The notes below the pieces were generated by a model. That model had not been told where the DNA came from and searched no databases. It saw only the letters and a list, made by a program, of their open reading frames with translations. This document shows, in pieces, positions 1 through 12,400 of a stretch of DNA of 64,000 bases. Origin of the DNA: Petrosia ficiformis (taxonomy: Eukaryota; Porifera; Demospongiae; Haplosclerida; Petrosiidae); the NCBI GenBank assembly GCA_947044365.1, contig OX345636.1, positions 25,471,466 through 25,535,465 on the forward strand, given 5' to 3'. Positions within the stretch are counted from its first letter, which is position 1. Every line of letters starts with the position of its first letter. A program made the position numbers and the translations under genes.

Positions 1-1
1 T

Positions 2-97
2 TTAATAGGGCCTGTAGAGACACTGTTTAGTATGGGAGGGAAATGTTTTCTGCCAGAAAGTCTCAGACTTACTGATTCTGTTTTTGAGAATTCATGA
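2..97 (+). CDS. possible last exon of a gene entering from the left
   Basis: An open frame runs from the window edge to a TGA at 95-97. An AG at 7-8 could be a splice acceptor, giving a last exon of about 29 codons that ends in ...LRLTDSVFENS. I recognise no family, and 29 codons is too little to judge coding potential. It could be chance. Confidence 0.25.
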   Translation, partial: LIGPVETLFSMGGKCFLPESLRLTDSVFENS

Positions 98-1428
98 ACA
101 TTAAATACAATTATATGATATAGGTCTTTTTATTACGTTGTTCATTTTCTTTTTGATAATTTTGAGCTTCGCAAACATAATAAACAAGTTCTTTAGACAG
201 AACGTTTCAGCCCGAGATCCTTCTTCAGCTTTATTATAACAAAAAGTACAACAACCAGTAGACTATTTATATCCACACACAAATGACAGATCCTTGTATA
301 AGATTGGGCCCTAAGTACAATATAACGCATTGTATTCCACAATACATTGATAAACAAAAAACAACACCACACAATACAAGGATAAGCAATCAACATATCA
401 CACAATATAATGTCCTGAGGAATACAATGGTCATGTAGTTTAAAACATGAAAGAATTTTAAAGAAACCTTTATACTATAGTAATCCATGCATAATAGTAA
501 CTCTGACTTACGCAGTAACAGTATATAATTATCACATTGACTTAGGTAGTAATGCTAATAATAATCTCCTAGGTAATTGTAATAGCAATGTACTACATTG
601 ACTTAGTAGATATTAGTAATAGTAATAATTTTATACTATTTTTAAGGTGATAAATAGTAATAGTAATATTACATTGACTTAGAAGGTATTAGTAATTGTA
701 ATAGTACTAATTTTTAAAGGTAATAATTGCATTGTAATTGACCTCATGTCTGGCAGCCACACCTACAGCAAGTGGAGTGGAATACACTGGTATGGATATA
801 GGAATGTTAACAAATTAATTATTATTGAGTATAATTATAAACCATACAAGTTTATGTATACTATTTATGCAGTACTTCAAATAACTAACAGGCAGATTTA
901 CAATAAGGCAGTTAATGCTTATTTGCATTGCAAAACTAAATTGTTAAAATAACAAATGCATTAGTTAGCAAGAATGGAAATTATAATTTAATTGTCATAT
1001 ATACAGGTTGTTGCATTATAAAAGATACTTATACTATAATCTCAATTATCATGTCCATGCAATTTCTCATATTAGATACACAACCTAAAATGATTTAATT
1101 AAAAGGTTATTCTGCTTCTTTGTATCACTAATAGACAATATAAGGATAAGCGAAATTACAATTATTGGATTATAATACATGTATGTCACCATAACAACCT
1201 ACACACCAATTAAATTACAATATCTATGAATTGTACTGACCACTATATTTGTTATATTAACAGTTTTAGTTTTGCAGCGTAGCCACAATTTGTAATATTA
1301 ATATTAAATATAATGCAGGATACATATAATTTATTGCCTCTTCATAAAGTTAGATTAAAAATACTTTAAAGAAAAATGTGCTAAAGTATTATAAATTACC
1401 CTATTGGTACATTAAATATTTACTATAC
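98..1428. other. non-coding AT-rich spacer with TAG/TAA-rich degenerate repeats
   Basis: No convincing gene. Between about 500 and 740 the sequence is a degenerate tandem array in which a block containing ACATTGACTTAG recurs about four times, separated by runs of TAGTAA. The rest is unstructured AT-rich DNA. The left part (below 1428) is probably intron of the minus-strand secreted-protein gene that starts at 1901. Confidence 0.5.
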
Positions 1429-1901
1429 CTGAAAGTTGAGTTTTCAATAACGACATTGTTAACAGCAAACAACCTGAGTGGTAAAGGGCAATCATCAAAA
1501 ATAATGTTTATAAATGAGACAAATTGAGAATGATTGAAATACACTGTGTGGAGGCCACCAGTTTGAGTATTAAAAGCATCAAAATCACATGTAACAACAG
1601 AATTTGATTCACTATTACTAAGTAGATGAACCGAGGCATCAGTAACAACTGGTTTGATAATGTGATGTATTCCGGTTTCAAGTTCAATAGTGTACACCAC
1701 ACAGTTGTGTGTTCCAGCTATCAGTTCTAATCCATTTTGCAGACTATAACAAGAATAAGAATCCAAAGTTGTATTCAAACATCCTTTATCAACTACTGAT
1801 ACAGACTGTATTATAAAAATGTGAATTTCTTTAGTCTTGCACCAATCACTACATTCAGTGGAGCCGATGAAGAGAAGAATAAAAACAGCAATTAGATCCA
1901 T
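1429..1901 (-). CDS. first exon of a predicted secreted protein, function unknown
   Basis: The minus-strand ATG at 1901 opens a classic signal peptide: Met, then a hydrophobic stretch (LIAVFILLFIG) and a likely cleavage near STECS. About 140 residues follow, rich in Cys, Asn and Thr, with NXS/T sequons (NTT, NHS, NST). The frame runs into a good splice donor (CAG|GTATAG; exon end 1429), so this is exon 1 of a larger gene whose remaining exons lie to the left, perhaps beyond the window. The repeated hydrophobic-polar pattern with short Asn-rich turns resembles extracellular beta-helix-like proteins that are abundant in sponges. That comparison is an impression, not an identification. Confidence 0.55.
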
Positions 1902-2137
1902 AGCGACCTCAGCTCAGTAGGAAGGAATTTAAAACTTCCTGTCAGAGAGGAAGTGCAATTGACGGGATTTTGGATGCACCACACCCCAAATTACTGTAGC
2001 TTGCAGACTTGAGTGGATGCTGTGCTTGCAGTAAGCAAGGTTGAGGTGACTGTTGGATTGATCCTGGAGGTACAGAAAGTTGCAAAGAAACTGCATTCAG
2101 TTGCATTTGTGATGCTGAGCCACACCTCACACATTAT

Positions 2138-2633
2138 AAACAATGGCGGGTAACTGTAGTTGGTCTCTGAGAAAGATCGGAGTTTGATAGTGCCTAGAAA
2201 GGTAGATTTTATGGTTTCAGTGGAAAGCTACAGAATTCAGCTTTCTTCAGCCTCTTGTAACTATAAAAGTAAAATGAATTTCCAGAAAACGGCTCTATTT
2301 GTTTTCTCTAAATGCATTGTACTTGGTGCATGCCATGATTGGTGGGCGTGGCGTTTTGTACTTATTGCGATTACAAAAATGGACATTTTATATATGTTTT
2401 ATCACTTCCAGGACCCTATAAAGGTGATTAGAAGATATGAAGGTTGCCATTACACCAGGTTAGAGTCATATTATATAATATTCTATTTTGAAACTGATTG
2501 GAGTCGCATCCGCCCACTCCCTAGTACCACCTTAATTCTGTAGCTTTTCATTGAAACCATAAAATCTACCTTTCTAGGCACTATCAAACTCCGATCTTTC
2601 TCAGAGACCAACTACAGTTACCCGCCATTGTTT
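2138..2633. mobile_element. inverted-repeat element with TIRs of about 97 bp
   Basis: The left arm (about 2138-2236, starting AAACAATGGCGGGTAAC) is repeated in inverse orientation at about 2536-2633 with only a few mismatches. The middle of about 300 bp has no convincing ORF. No target-site duplication is obvious beside the arms. A 30-bp block in the right half (about 2490-2519, GAAACTGATTGGAGT...) recurs outside the element at about 2796-2823. The unit therefore either extends further or sits next to a second partial copy. It is best described as a non-autonomous DNA transposon or foldback element. The superfamily is not determined. Confidence 0.7.
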
Positions 2634-2829
2634 CCCACCCACCGCCCCCTCCACCACCCGTGGGGCGTGTTTAGGTTTGTTTCTGAAAATAAACTATCAG
2701 TCAAAACATTTAGGCCCAATAATTATACCCCCGGGTGGGTGTGGCTTCCAAAAAATACAGAATGGAACCAGATTGTATGCAGCTTTCAAGACTAGAAACT
2801 GATTGGAGTAGCATCCGCCCACGGAAAAG

Positions 2830-5074
2830 ACTACAACCTTAAGCATCACTAAAAACCTCGAGGATGTATTTCTCCCGGATGTAGAAATTCATGTTCCTAA
2901 AAGACTTTGTCAGCAACAAGTAGATGAAGGACCTTCTTCGTCTGGTAGTAAACAACCTTGCTTTGTTTCTCCTGGAGTTGTTCATTCCCCAGTTGTTACA
3001 GTTAGTTTGCTATATTTATAAAGTATAATAATTAATTAATTTCATGAAATTAATATTATTGTCTTTGCTACTTTTTGTCATTCACTAGATAAATATTGCT
3101 AGGCAAAGAACACACATTCTTACTCCTGGACGTAAACGAAAGGGCAAAGCCATTGCTCGTAAGAGTCACAAAGCTCTTGCCCAAGAATGTTTTGACTCTC
3201 CTGCTATAAGAAAACAAATTTTGAATAAACTTGGAACTATAGTTCGTAGAGAACTTAAGAAGATGTGTTCTTAGGACCCAGTCATTGCAGGACAATCCAA
3301 CTTTCTCCTGGTGTAGTCTCTACAATGATTTAGCTATATATTCATGCCCCTATTTTTCTAAACATCTTACTATCATGCACACAAACCAGTCAACTTCGAC
3401 CTAATAGAACAGCTGTGATATGTGTGTGTGCAGCAGTAGTATTGAAGTACAGATTTGCTCATATGAGCTTGTTGCAAAAAATTGTTTCTGTGATATTGTA
3501 TGCTGGCCATGTATCGAAACAGGTATAATTAATCACAAATAAGTTGTGTGACTAAACCTTACTTCAGTATTTTCAATAGGTTTATGATCGTCTTCAAAAA
3601 CTTGGGGTTTGTATGTCTCGTAAAAGCACTGTTCGACTTATTACTTCAGTTGGCAAAGATCATGACAGAAAGGTCATTGAGTGGCAAAATAAACTCAAGA
3701 CAGTGTTAAGTGCTGAGGTAAAAAAAAATATTATTAGCATTGTGATGTTTCAAAGTGCATTTAACACTTAATAGGATGAAAGTCATACTAATGTGCAAAT
3801 CAGGGCCCCAATTGACAGCTCAAGTGACAATGAGGAGAACAGTGAAACTTCCTCTGATGAAAGCCTTGTAGGTGATGCTACTATAACTTTAACTTCTGAA
3901 AGTGAAGCTGTTCATTTATCCCCTTCATCTGATTCTGAATCGAATCTGTCGTCTGATGAATCATGCCTAATGGATATTTCTGAATCACCTGTTCTTCCAC
4001 AAAGTATGGTAACCTCTGAAGCTCCCAAGTTAAATGACACATCTGAGTTGGATTTGTCAGAAGACCCACTTGGCTACAAGCTTGTTGGTGATAATTTAGA
4101 TCATCCAAGATATATGAGAGTGGATGACTATAGGGCAAAATCTTTACACTATTTTAATTCATATGCTGTGAAAGATAGAGTAAATTTTGACAACCTTTCT
4201 GCTATTGCTATACCAACCTGTATGCCAAATCCAAAAATCGTAGCTACTTCACTTCTTCCATCACAGAAAGACGATAATGCTCTTCACGATAACATCATAA
4301 TTCTTGTAGCAAGGGTGATCACTACACATATGTTGTTCTTCAAAACATCATTTTCAGATGCTATTGACTGGCACATTACACATGATCATTATAAGGAAAT
4401 GTCTATGAAATCTGAAGTGGTAAATTTGTAACTATAATTTATAGTGATGTATAATTTATTATAATTCTTGTATTCATAAAGGTTCCATTAGGTGTAATCC
4501 CTAAAAATGAAAATAAAGGTAGTGAGATGGTTGAAATTGTGACTGAACTCCATAAGTATGTTCCAGTAGTTACAAGTATAAATGATCGTACCATTGAGAG
4601 TACTGGAGAGAAAGTTGAGGTGCCAAAGGCAAAGTTCTGCTGGCTGCACAAGTAATCTGGAGTCGATTTGTGAATGTTCATGATGTCTGTGGTAAGAACA
4701 TTCCAGCTGATCTTCATAACGAACATTTGAATAGACTATGCAAAGAGGCAAAAAGGCATTGGGTGGTAATAAAACTGAGTTGGGAATTATTAGAATTGGT
4801 AAAGCACTTGGTACTATTGACACAATTATTACAAATTTTGACATTGAGAAATTTAGACATTGAGAATGACATCATTCCTCCAAGTGGGAAACACAGTAAA
4901 ATATCTACTGAAAAGGATATTAAAGATATTGTGAATGATCTTTTAGACAACGAGGTATTCAGTAACAACCCTCATCGTAAACACTCATCGTTTTCTGACC
5001 CACAATCTCTGTTACATTTAAAATCATTTACTAGTGTACGTGATTGGATAGTTAACAGTATATTCATTACTTAA
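2830..5074 (+). pseudogene. decayed multi-exon gene with DUF6589 domain
   Basis: Coding blocks follow splice logic: about 2830-3000 (donor GTTAGT), 3089 to about 3520 (ends GTATAA), about 3582-3717 (donor GTAAAA), 3775-4419, then 4482 to about 5074. Phrases typical of DUF6589 proteins are visible: a GDNLDHPRYMR-like motif followed by SLHYFNSYAVKDRVNF (about 4085-4190), LGVIPKNENKGSEMVEI (from 4488), and ADLHNEHLNRLCKEA (about 4708-4752). Breaks: an in-frame TAG at about 3271-3275 needing a frame change to continue, another shift near 3400, a stop at about 4651 where the catalytic-looking middle appears deleted, and a shift near 4760. DUF6589 proteins are often multicopy and transposon-associated in invertebrates; their activity is unknown. 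An Asp/Ser/Glu-rich linker lies at 3820-4050. Confidence 0.72.
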
Positions 5075-5235
5075 TAATTAAACTTATACACATTACAATA
5101 CAATAGTGGTAAATACTTGTTCAGAGATTTAAATCACGGGCAGTTATAAATGACAAAATTATTTATGATTAAAGTAATAAGGAAGTGATGTTAATTAAGA
5201 GCCTATAAATACAAACACCATGCAAATGAACTGAA

Positions 5236-5712
5236 TTAAACACTAATACAGTTACCACAACTGCAATTAAGTTGACAAACATCACAGCATAGGCACATCT
5301 GTTGAGATGGTACTGCATGATATCCCTCCATTTGTGAAAACAGCATCACTCTTCTACACATGGTATCATTCTTTACATACTTGTGCATTTCATCATTAGT
5401 ATATCTTTTATAGCCTTTTGTAACTAGTAATGTTGCACATGCTATTTTGCCATCTCTTCCTGCTCTCCCTGTTTCTTGTATATTTGATTCCAAGTCATCG
5501 GGAGGACCATAGTGAATTATATGGCATACATCTGGGCAATCAATACCCATTCCAAATGTCACAGTTGCAATAACAATCCGAAGTTGTGATTTGGAAGTAA
5601 ATAACTTATCTTTTACTTGTTGATCAGAACAGCTAGTAAACATGTCCACTAACCGAAATTGAGATAGATGAGGTGCATCTGATGGCTCAGTAAATGCATT
5701 TCCTAGACCTGC
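5236..5712 (-). pseudogene. RecQ-type helicase C-terminal lobe, isolated exon
   Basis: The minus-strand frame begins after an acceptor (AAGGCAG, exon start about 5712) and ends at a stop at 5236. It contains the second-lobe helicase motifs: RIVIATVTFGMGIDCPDV (motif V), IIHYGPPDDLESNIQETGRAGRDG (motif VI, with the arginine finger) and then a short Cys cluster (CLCCDVCQLNCSCGNC) where RecQ proteins have their zinc-binding subdomain. Walker A and DEAH motifs are absent from the next 700 bases upstream, so no complete enzyme is present here. Family knowledge: RecQ enzymes unwind DNA with 3'-5' polarity. The single long exon has no internal stop, so it may be a recent truncated copy or the last exon of a gene rearranged by transposons. 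Confidence 0.7.
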
Positions 5713-6434
5713 CTTAAAAAACAGTCATTAAAGCGGCGACAATATATTATAGTTCTTGGAGTCTCCTCACAGGCAGAGTACAGATGGTAGGCTTATGTAT
5801 ATATATGTAGCCAGTGACTCCACCATACATTCCACCACCAAGTATGCCCGTGCCTGCACTGTACATTCCAGGTAACCAGGACAAATAAATATATGCTGTT
5901 TTGTTTCTTATTTCATTGTATATAAATGTAGGCTGCTTATTTCATTGTGTATAAATATAGGCTGTTTTGTTGCTTATGCATTAGCTTCTGCAAGGTATGC
6001 AATGCATACGTTATTATATGACTGTTTTCTAGCTGACTGATGTGTTTAGAAGATGTATAAAGTATTGCAAACTTGTTTTACAATTGTTTTATTGATGACA
6101 ACCCTTGCGCAGCGTACTGCGCAGGGTAATAAACGGTAGCCATTTTGAGTAGCAAAACAGAAATTACTGTGTAGTAGCATCCATTACATGCTGCGTTCTT
6201 TCTACTGCAAGCCGAAAGTCGATGAATCTCAACAGTCTGGTAGTTCTCAATTGGAATTGAACAACACGTTGTCTGCAAACGATTGTAAGTACGCTTTGCC
6301 ACTCATGACACGGAAAATATACGGAGTTATATATGTGCCCCTATAACTTTTACTCATGTTTGCCACTTCACTGAGGACCCAGCTATAAAGATTAAGATGC
6401 TGGGTTTGTAGCCGTTATACCACAGTATCTAATA
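5713..6434. promoter_or_regulatory. probable 5' region of the kinase gene
   Basis: About 720 bases without a convincing gene. At 5905-5965 a block of about 30 bp (CTTATTTCATTGTRTATAAATRTAGGCTG) is tandemly duplicated. At about 6108-6125 the sequence GCGCAGCGTACTGCGCAGGG resembles NRF-1-type palindromes, and AGCCATTTTG at about 6139 matches a reversed YY1-like AAAATGGC site. Both are common in TATA-less metazoan promoters. No TATA box is obvious close to the ATG at 6435. The assignment is by position and motifs only. Confidence 0.35.
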
Positions 6435-9400
6435 ATGGAATTACTCGGCCATATTGTAGCTTGTCGATATGAAGTGAAACAAAGTCTCCAGAGTGGTTTC
6501 TATGGCCAGACTTGGCTGGCCCAAGATAGAACATCCGGAATATATGTGTGTTTGAAGGTTAGTGTAGAAATAAAATGAGTGATTAGGTGTGTTTTTGCCT
6601 CAGGGATACTTGTACAGATAGACTCTAATATACATGACATTTCTGATCAGTAATCAAAGACCAGTTAGACATAAGGCAATACTACCCGTCCTGGCAAAAT
6701 AATTAAAGATAATAATAATTATTTTTATAATTACATATGTATAATTATAACCACAGACCTTTTTCTCTGAAAATACCTCTCAACGTAGAGAACTAAAAGT
6801 TCTTAAACAACTGTGTGATGGCCACTTCAAACATGAGCATCTGTGTCATGTTATTGATGTGTGCTTGGATAGAGCATCAGTTGCTACAGAGTCAGGTATG
6901 CTCATAAAATGACAATGTGTTTGGTTAAAATATTAGTATACATTTGTGTGTGGAGAAGCAGTAATGGTTACTGTGTTGCTTTAAAATTTAGCAATTTTTA
7001 AACCCTGGGATGTTTATTAATCTCTGAGCCACACCTAATATGTCTGATAACATAATCACAAATATATATATTTAGCATGTATTAATTTTAGTGATTATTA
7101 CCTTAGTCCCTAAATTGCTGAAATTAGTATACGCAATTAAAAGTAGGTATAAGTTACTCCGCATTCTTAGCTAGAGAGAAGACCTTAAAAAGTATTATCA
7201 ATGATAAATAGCAAGATGAGAGTTTACTTAGTGTTTTCCAAGCAGGTTCATTTTAGGTTTAGAAAACAGTAATTATGTGTTAATTATGTCGAAGTTAGTG
7301 TATTCTAAGTAAATGTTCACCTGTGTAGTGTATATAGTAATTTATACTATGTGGTATAAATTTAGTGTCATGTAGACAGCCCCTCCCACTCTAAATGAAG
7401 TGGTAAGAGATTTCAACACAGGCAGTCATTCTGACAGAAATTTGAAGATGTCAAGTACATATACATGTTGGTGATGAAACTAACTTATGAATTCAATCTT
7501 ACTGTCATGGTGTCTTGTTTCTTGTACAAGGAAGTTTTTGTAGAGGGCTTCTTTAAAACAAGATATATAGGGAAAAAAGTATCCCTATCACTGCATTGTG
7601 TTGTCCAGCATTCAGTAATCATGGCTAACTTTATGATGCCTGAAACACATCAGCCTATTATAGTTATTATTTTGATTATCTACTCTGTTTACCTTTCAAA
7701 AGGACCTTGTAGAACTTTAGGAATATATTTCAAGTAGAATAGCTAGCTATTAATTAGTTCCAGTTTCTACATGTACATGTGCTACACAGCTTTCTTTCTG
7801 CTGGTCTGCAGAGCTTGAGCGTGTGTTCTTTTACATGCCACACCCATGAATTGACCAAGCCCCCAGGAATGACGTAACTTCCTTCCTTAACTACATATGC
7901 AATGCATAATCACATATGTGACACAAACATATATATATATAGTTCAAACCCGTGGAAAAGCAATCATAGGGATGGCCCTATAGACCATAAAAATGAGAAA
8001 GTGATTGGTGTGTTCAATGGCAAAGTTCGAAAATTACTTACATTATTGCAACATGTACGATAGATGTAGTCAATTCCACATGATCTCCAAATGAAAGAGA
8101 CTCCAAACTCTTCTTGACATAACGAATCAAGTATATCTACCGGCTACATGTACCTAAGGCTTATAGATAGGATTTGAACAATTGATGAAATGTGATACAC
8201 CACTTCTTTGGGGCTATTGGGGAATGAAATGTTAACATTTACGCCGCTTCAGGGGTTCCAGAAGGCTTACAAAGCTGTGAATGAGGGCAGACAAACACTT
8301 TCTTTCTCTTCTTTTTTAAGAAGCCTGCTTTGCACCAGAAGCAAGACACCAGGATATTATTGCAGTTAATTGGTTACAAAAAATCTGTTAGATTCACAGT
8401 TCAGCTTCTCTAACTATAGTATTATAATTATACATGTACATATCATAATAACTATGTAGACTACGCACATGTATTGTCCATTATATATGTACATGTCAGA
8501 TATAATATAATCTCCATAGGTATTTTATGTGGTTCCATACAGTATGTTGTGTTTGAATACTGTAGTGGTTCAGACATGTTCAATTTCCTTTGCACAGGAC
8601 CATGGGGAAAAATTGGAAGGTTTGTAAATATTTCAAAATGATTGAAAATGTTTGTATACAGCAACACACTAATTGTTATCATATATTTCATCATCATTTG
8701 CAACTAATTAAACTTTTTACTAAAGTCTGTTCACATCCTCCAAATTATGATTTGATGACTTTATATGTAATATAGTGTATAGTTTAATGTCATAATATTA
8801 GTACGTGATTATACTGTAACTTAATAATGAAGCAATGGATTGAAATTTGACATACACAAAAAAGAACAGGAAGAATAATTATACGCAAATGGTACAGGTA
8901 AAATGATTTTTGGTCATTTCAAACTAAAGTTATGAACATTTTTCTGAGGACAAGGTGAACGTGAATGACCTTTAGAAATGTGCAATATAAAATGATCATC
9001 ACCAATGTACCCCGTAATTACTTATTTTCACTTGTATTTCAAATTTGTATTTTGTCCATAAGCCTGGTTTTCTCAAAGCTTGTCTCGTAATATAACTGAC
9101 ATTTGATATAGTGTATTTGTCTAGCGCAATAACGGGAGTTCGTGTACAATGTAATATCACAAGTCACTGAAATTATTATTTTAAGGTGGAAATTGATACG
9201 GGATATAACTAGTGATTTTCTGTAGGTCAACTAATAGTTATGTGGATTAAGCAACTGGTTGAATATTTGATTATGACATCCACAAAATCAAGCACTAATT
9301 CAGTATTATGATAGGAACATCATATGTGAGCTGATCATAGATTTACAATTTCCTTCTGTAATCAATTCACTAAAAAAGCTGATTGAAGTTCTTTTAACAA

Positions 9401-12400
9401 AAGACTGTCCAATTTTTTAAACAAGTCCCATTACATGGCCAGACAAAGCATCTCTGCATATGGCAAAGGCGAATCGTGTATATGCAATACATTGTATATT
9501 TACAACTATAGTTAATGTATAAGAACTGTTATCAACAGCTCCACGTATATTAGTCATTCAGGCCCTAGGTACATTTGAATTATTAGAAATATTCATGTAA
9601 ATGACTATCATGGGATAATTGTATTCATAGAGTCTCCAATTTTACTGATGCTATTGCTCGTCATTACTTCAAGCAAGTAGTACTTGGAGTGACTTATCTT
9701 CATGAAAGAGGTGTATTCCACAGGTAATTATTAAATTCAGTGTGTGTTGCTTAGTAAACAAATATAGGATTTAAAATATTATTTTCTGTGCAAAATGTTT
9801 ATTATTTGTGATCATGTTTCTGAAAATTAAATTAAATTCTTTTGATGATTGTAATCTGCCAAATTTATAAATGAAGCCAATGAAATTTTACTATAAGTAA
9901 GTCTCCCTGTATACTACATGTTATTGGGCTTCTTTGTACATAACATACAAATAGCATGCTTTTCATCATTAAATTAATCAAGTACATGTACAACATGTAC
10001 ATGTACTTAGATAGCATTTTAAAACATTTTTATTCATTACTTTCCTACGGGTTCAATGTATGTTTGTACATATATATAATTACATTGTATGTTTTAGGGC
10101 TGCCGCGATATAACGATATATCATATCGCGAAATTTATTTATATCGATACAAAAGGGTGTGGCAATTAATTTGTGTAGTCACGCCCATGCAATTTTAACA
10201 CGTGAAAGATGGCAGAGTGTAGTGAGGTCGTATATCAGGAAGAAGATTTATATACTCACCCTCGAGCTAAGAGTAAAGCGTGGATTCACTTCGGTTTCAA
10301 GAAAGACTCCATGGGAAAGCTTGTCAAAGATAAAGTTTTTTGTAGGATTTGTCGATCATCAATCACGTACTCAGAAAACACTTCTAACCAGACCTACCAT
10401 CTTCAAAAACAACATCTTTTAGCTTTCAAGATAGTAGAGAAAGAAAGGGACATGCCAAAGATGATGAAAAGCAGGCTAAGCAACTAGAATGTTATTCAAT
10501 GTGGCATAAAAACAATATAGTACATAACATATATTTTAATGTTTATGTCATGACATACGTCATATCGTGACATAAACTGCCATGACATATGACATGAAAA
10601 TTTCCATATCGTGGCAGCACTAGTATGTTTTTGTCGTGTATAATGTACATGTACATGTTGCATACGTAGCTAAGGAAGGTTTGACATTCCAGGAACTTGG
10701 TCAGGTAATAGACGTGGCACAAACAAATACATGCTCACTAGCTACTGTTTGAGCTACAAAAAGACCAGTAGGATGAAATGTATTTGTGGAAACTGCAATG
10801 CTTAAATACATTTTCAAATTTGTACAAGAACTAGTAAAAAAGTGATAATGATAAAACAAATAACTACATGTATAATTGTGTTGTTGAGTTTCAGAGATAA
10901 GAAAGTTATCAGCAATGATTATTGGACTTCACAAAACAATCATAGGGATACGTTTTTCTTTATAATTATATTTTGTTTTAGCAAATAATTGGACAATCTA
11001 TATACATGTTAGATACTGTATTCGAGGTTTCTACGTGCAATAGACTACCGTGGAAACAGTTTAATTACTGAGGGTGGAGCCTGAAGTAATTATTGTTAGT
11101 TCTATTGCATGTGGAAACCAAGAATACAGTATCTAAGCAATTTAGATTGTAGTTATTACTTTGTTAGATACATGTAGAAAACATAACAAGAAAGCCATGT
11201 GGTACTCTTCTTTAGTGGCAGTAAGAAAGCAGCTAGACAAGTGTTTTTACAAATGCAGTAGTCAGCGGTCAACAGCCACACTTCAGCGAATTTATCAGTA
11301 GATTGCTTGTAAAAATCAACAGATCTAGGCTTACAACAAACTTTGCTTCTGTTGGTTATGTGAAATTCCTATAGCAACATTGCGACAGGTTCACTAAGTA
11401 ATTATAGGTTTACTAATCAATTAAAAGTAGGTTTACTACGGGATTTTGAAACCTCTAATTGACCAATCAGATTGCAGAATGTTAATGAGCTATAATCTAA
11501 TTGTATTTACGGTACCAACGAAATGTGATATCATGAAATATGTGTAGTATCAATAATTTTACCCTACAATAACATAATTATGTGTACTTGTATAGACATG
11601 CACATAAACTTCATGTTGAATAATAATACAGGATTATAAATTATCAATAGGGATATCAAACCAGAGAACTGTGTCTTAGATGATAATCTGAACTTAAAGT
11701 TGACTGATTTTGGAACAAACAAGGTCAGTTATACATAAGTACATACATTCCATTATTGCAGACGATCGATTGTTCCCGATTATAGATAAATGATTGATGT
11801 ATTAATTATTATAACTGTCATATAATTCAATAATAGCACAATAATTCCACTGGTTTGTAACGTTATATACATGTACAATACTCTTACATAATACTATGCA
11901 TGTCATTTGTACATTTCTACCAACTAAAACATTATTGACTAAAATTCACAAAAAGTTATGGCATTCGATTTTTAACCTATTTAATTGAGCACAACCTAAT
12001 GAAATAGTGCCCATAACTCTTTCTTGAAGTGCCAGTACTAGCTTACTTCCCTTTTTATATTCATCTCTTTAGTATTATTATTATTATCATTATAGCTGCA
12101 ATGTACCTAATTACCCTCGCCGCATAGCGTAAGTGGAAGGGTACGGTAATTATTGTACATGTATGTAACATTTTACAAGGAAGGTATTACTTCACTTGCA
12201 GTCATTGAATCTTAAGTACAGTATATACATATACATATATCTACAGATTGTTCCACAACCTAACCCAATGCAATTACTAAGAACAAAGACACGTGGTGTG
12301 GGTACTGAGTCATATCGTGCACCTGAAGTTAATTCAGGTCTAGAGTATGATCCTGCTGCAGCAGATGTATGGAGCTTAGGAGTCATGTTATTCTTCTTTG

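Noticed and set aside
193..405. 70-codon minus-strand frame
   Set aside because: No domain, AT-rich, no splice or promoter context.
6078..6302. 74-codon minus-strand frame upstream of the kinase
   Set aside because: Lies in the likely promoter region, has no recognised domain, and its length is compatible with chance.
7465..7737. 90-codon frame in kinase intron 2
   Set aside because: Overlaps dispersed repeat A, and the frame is not kept in copy 2 at 23200-23560.
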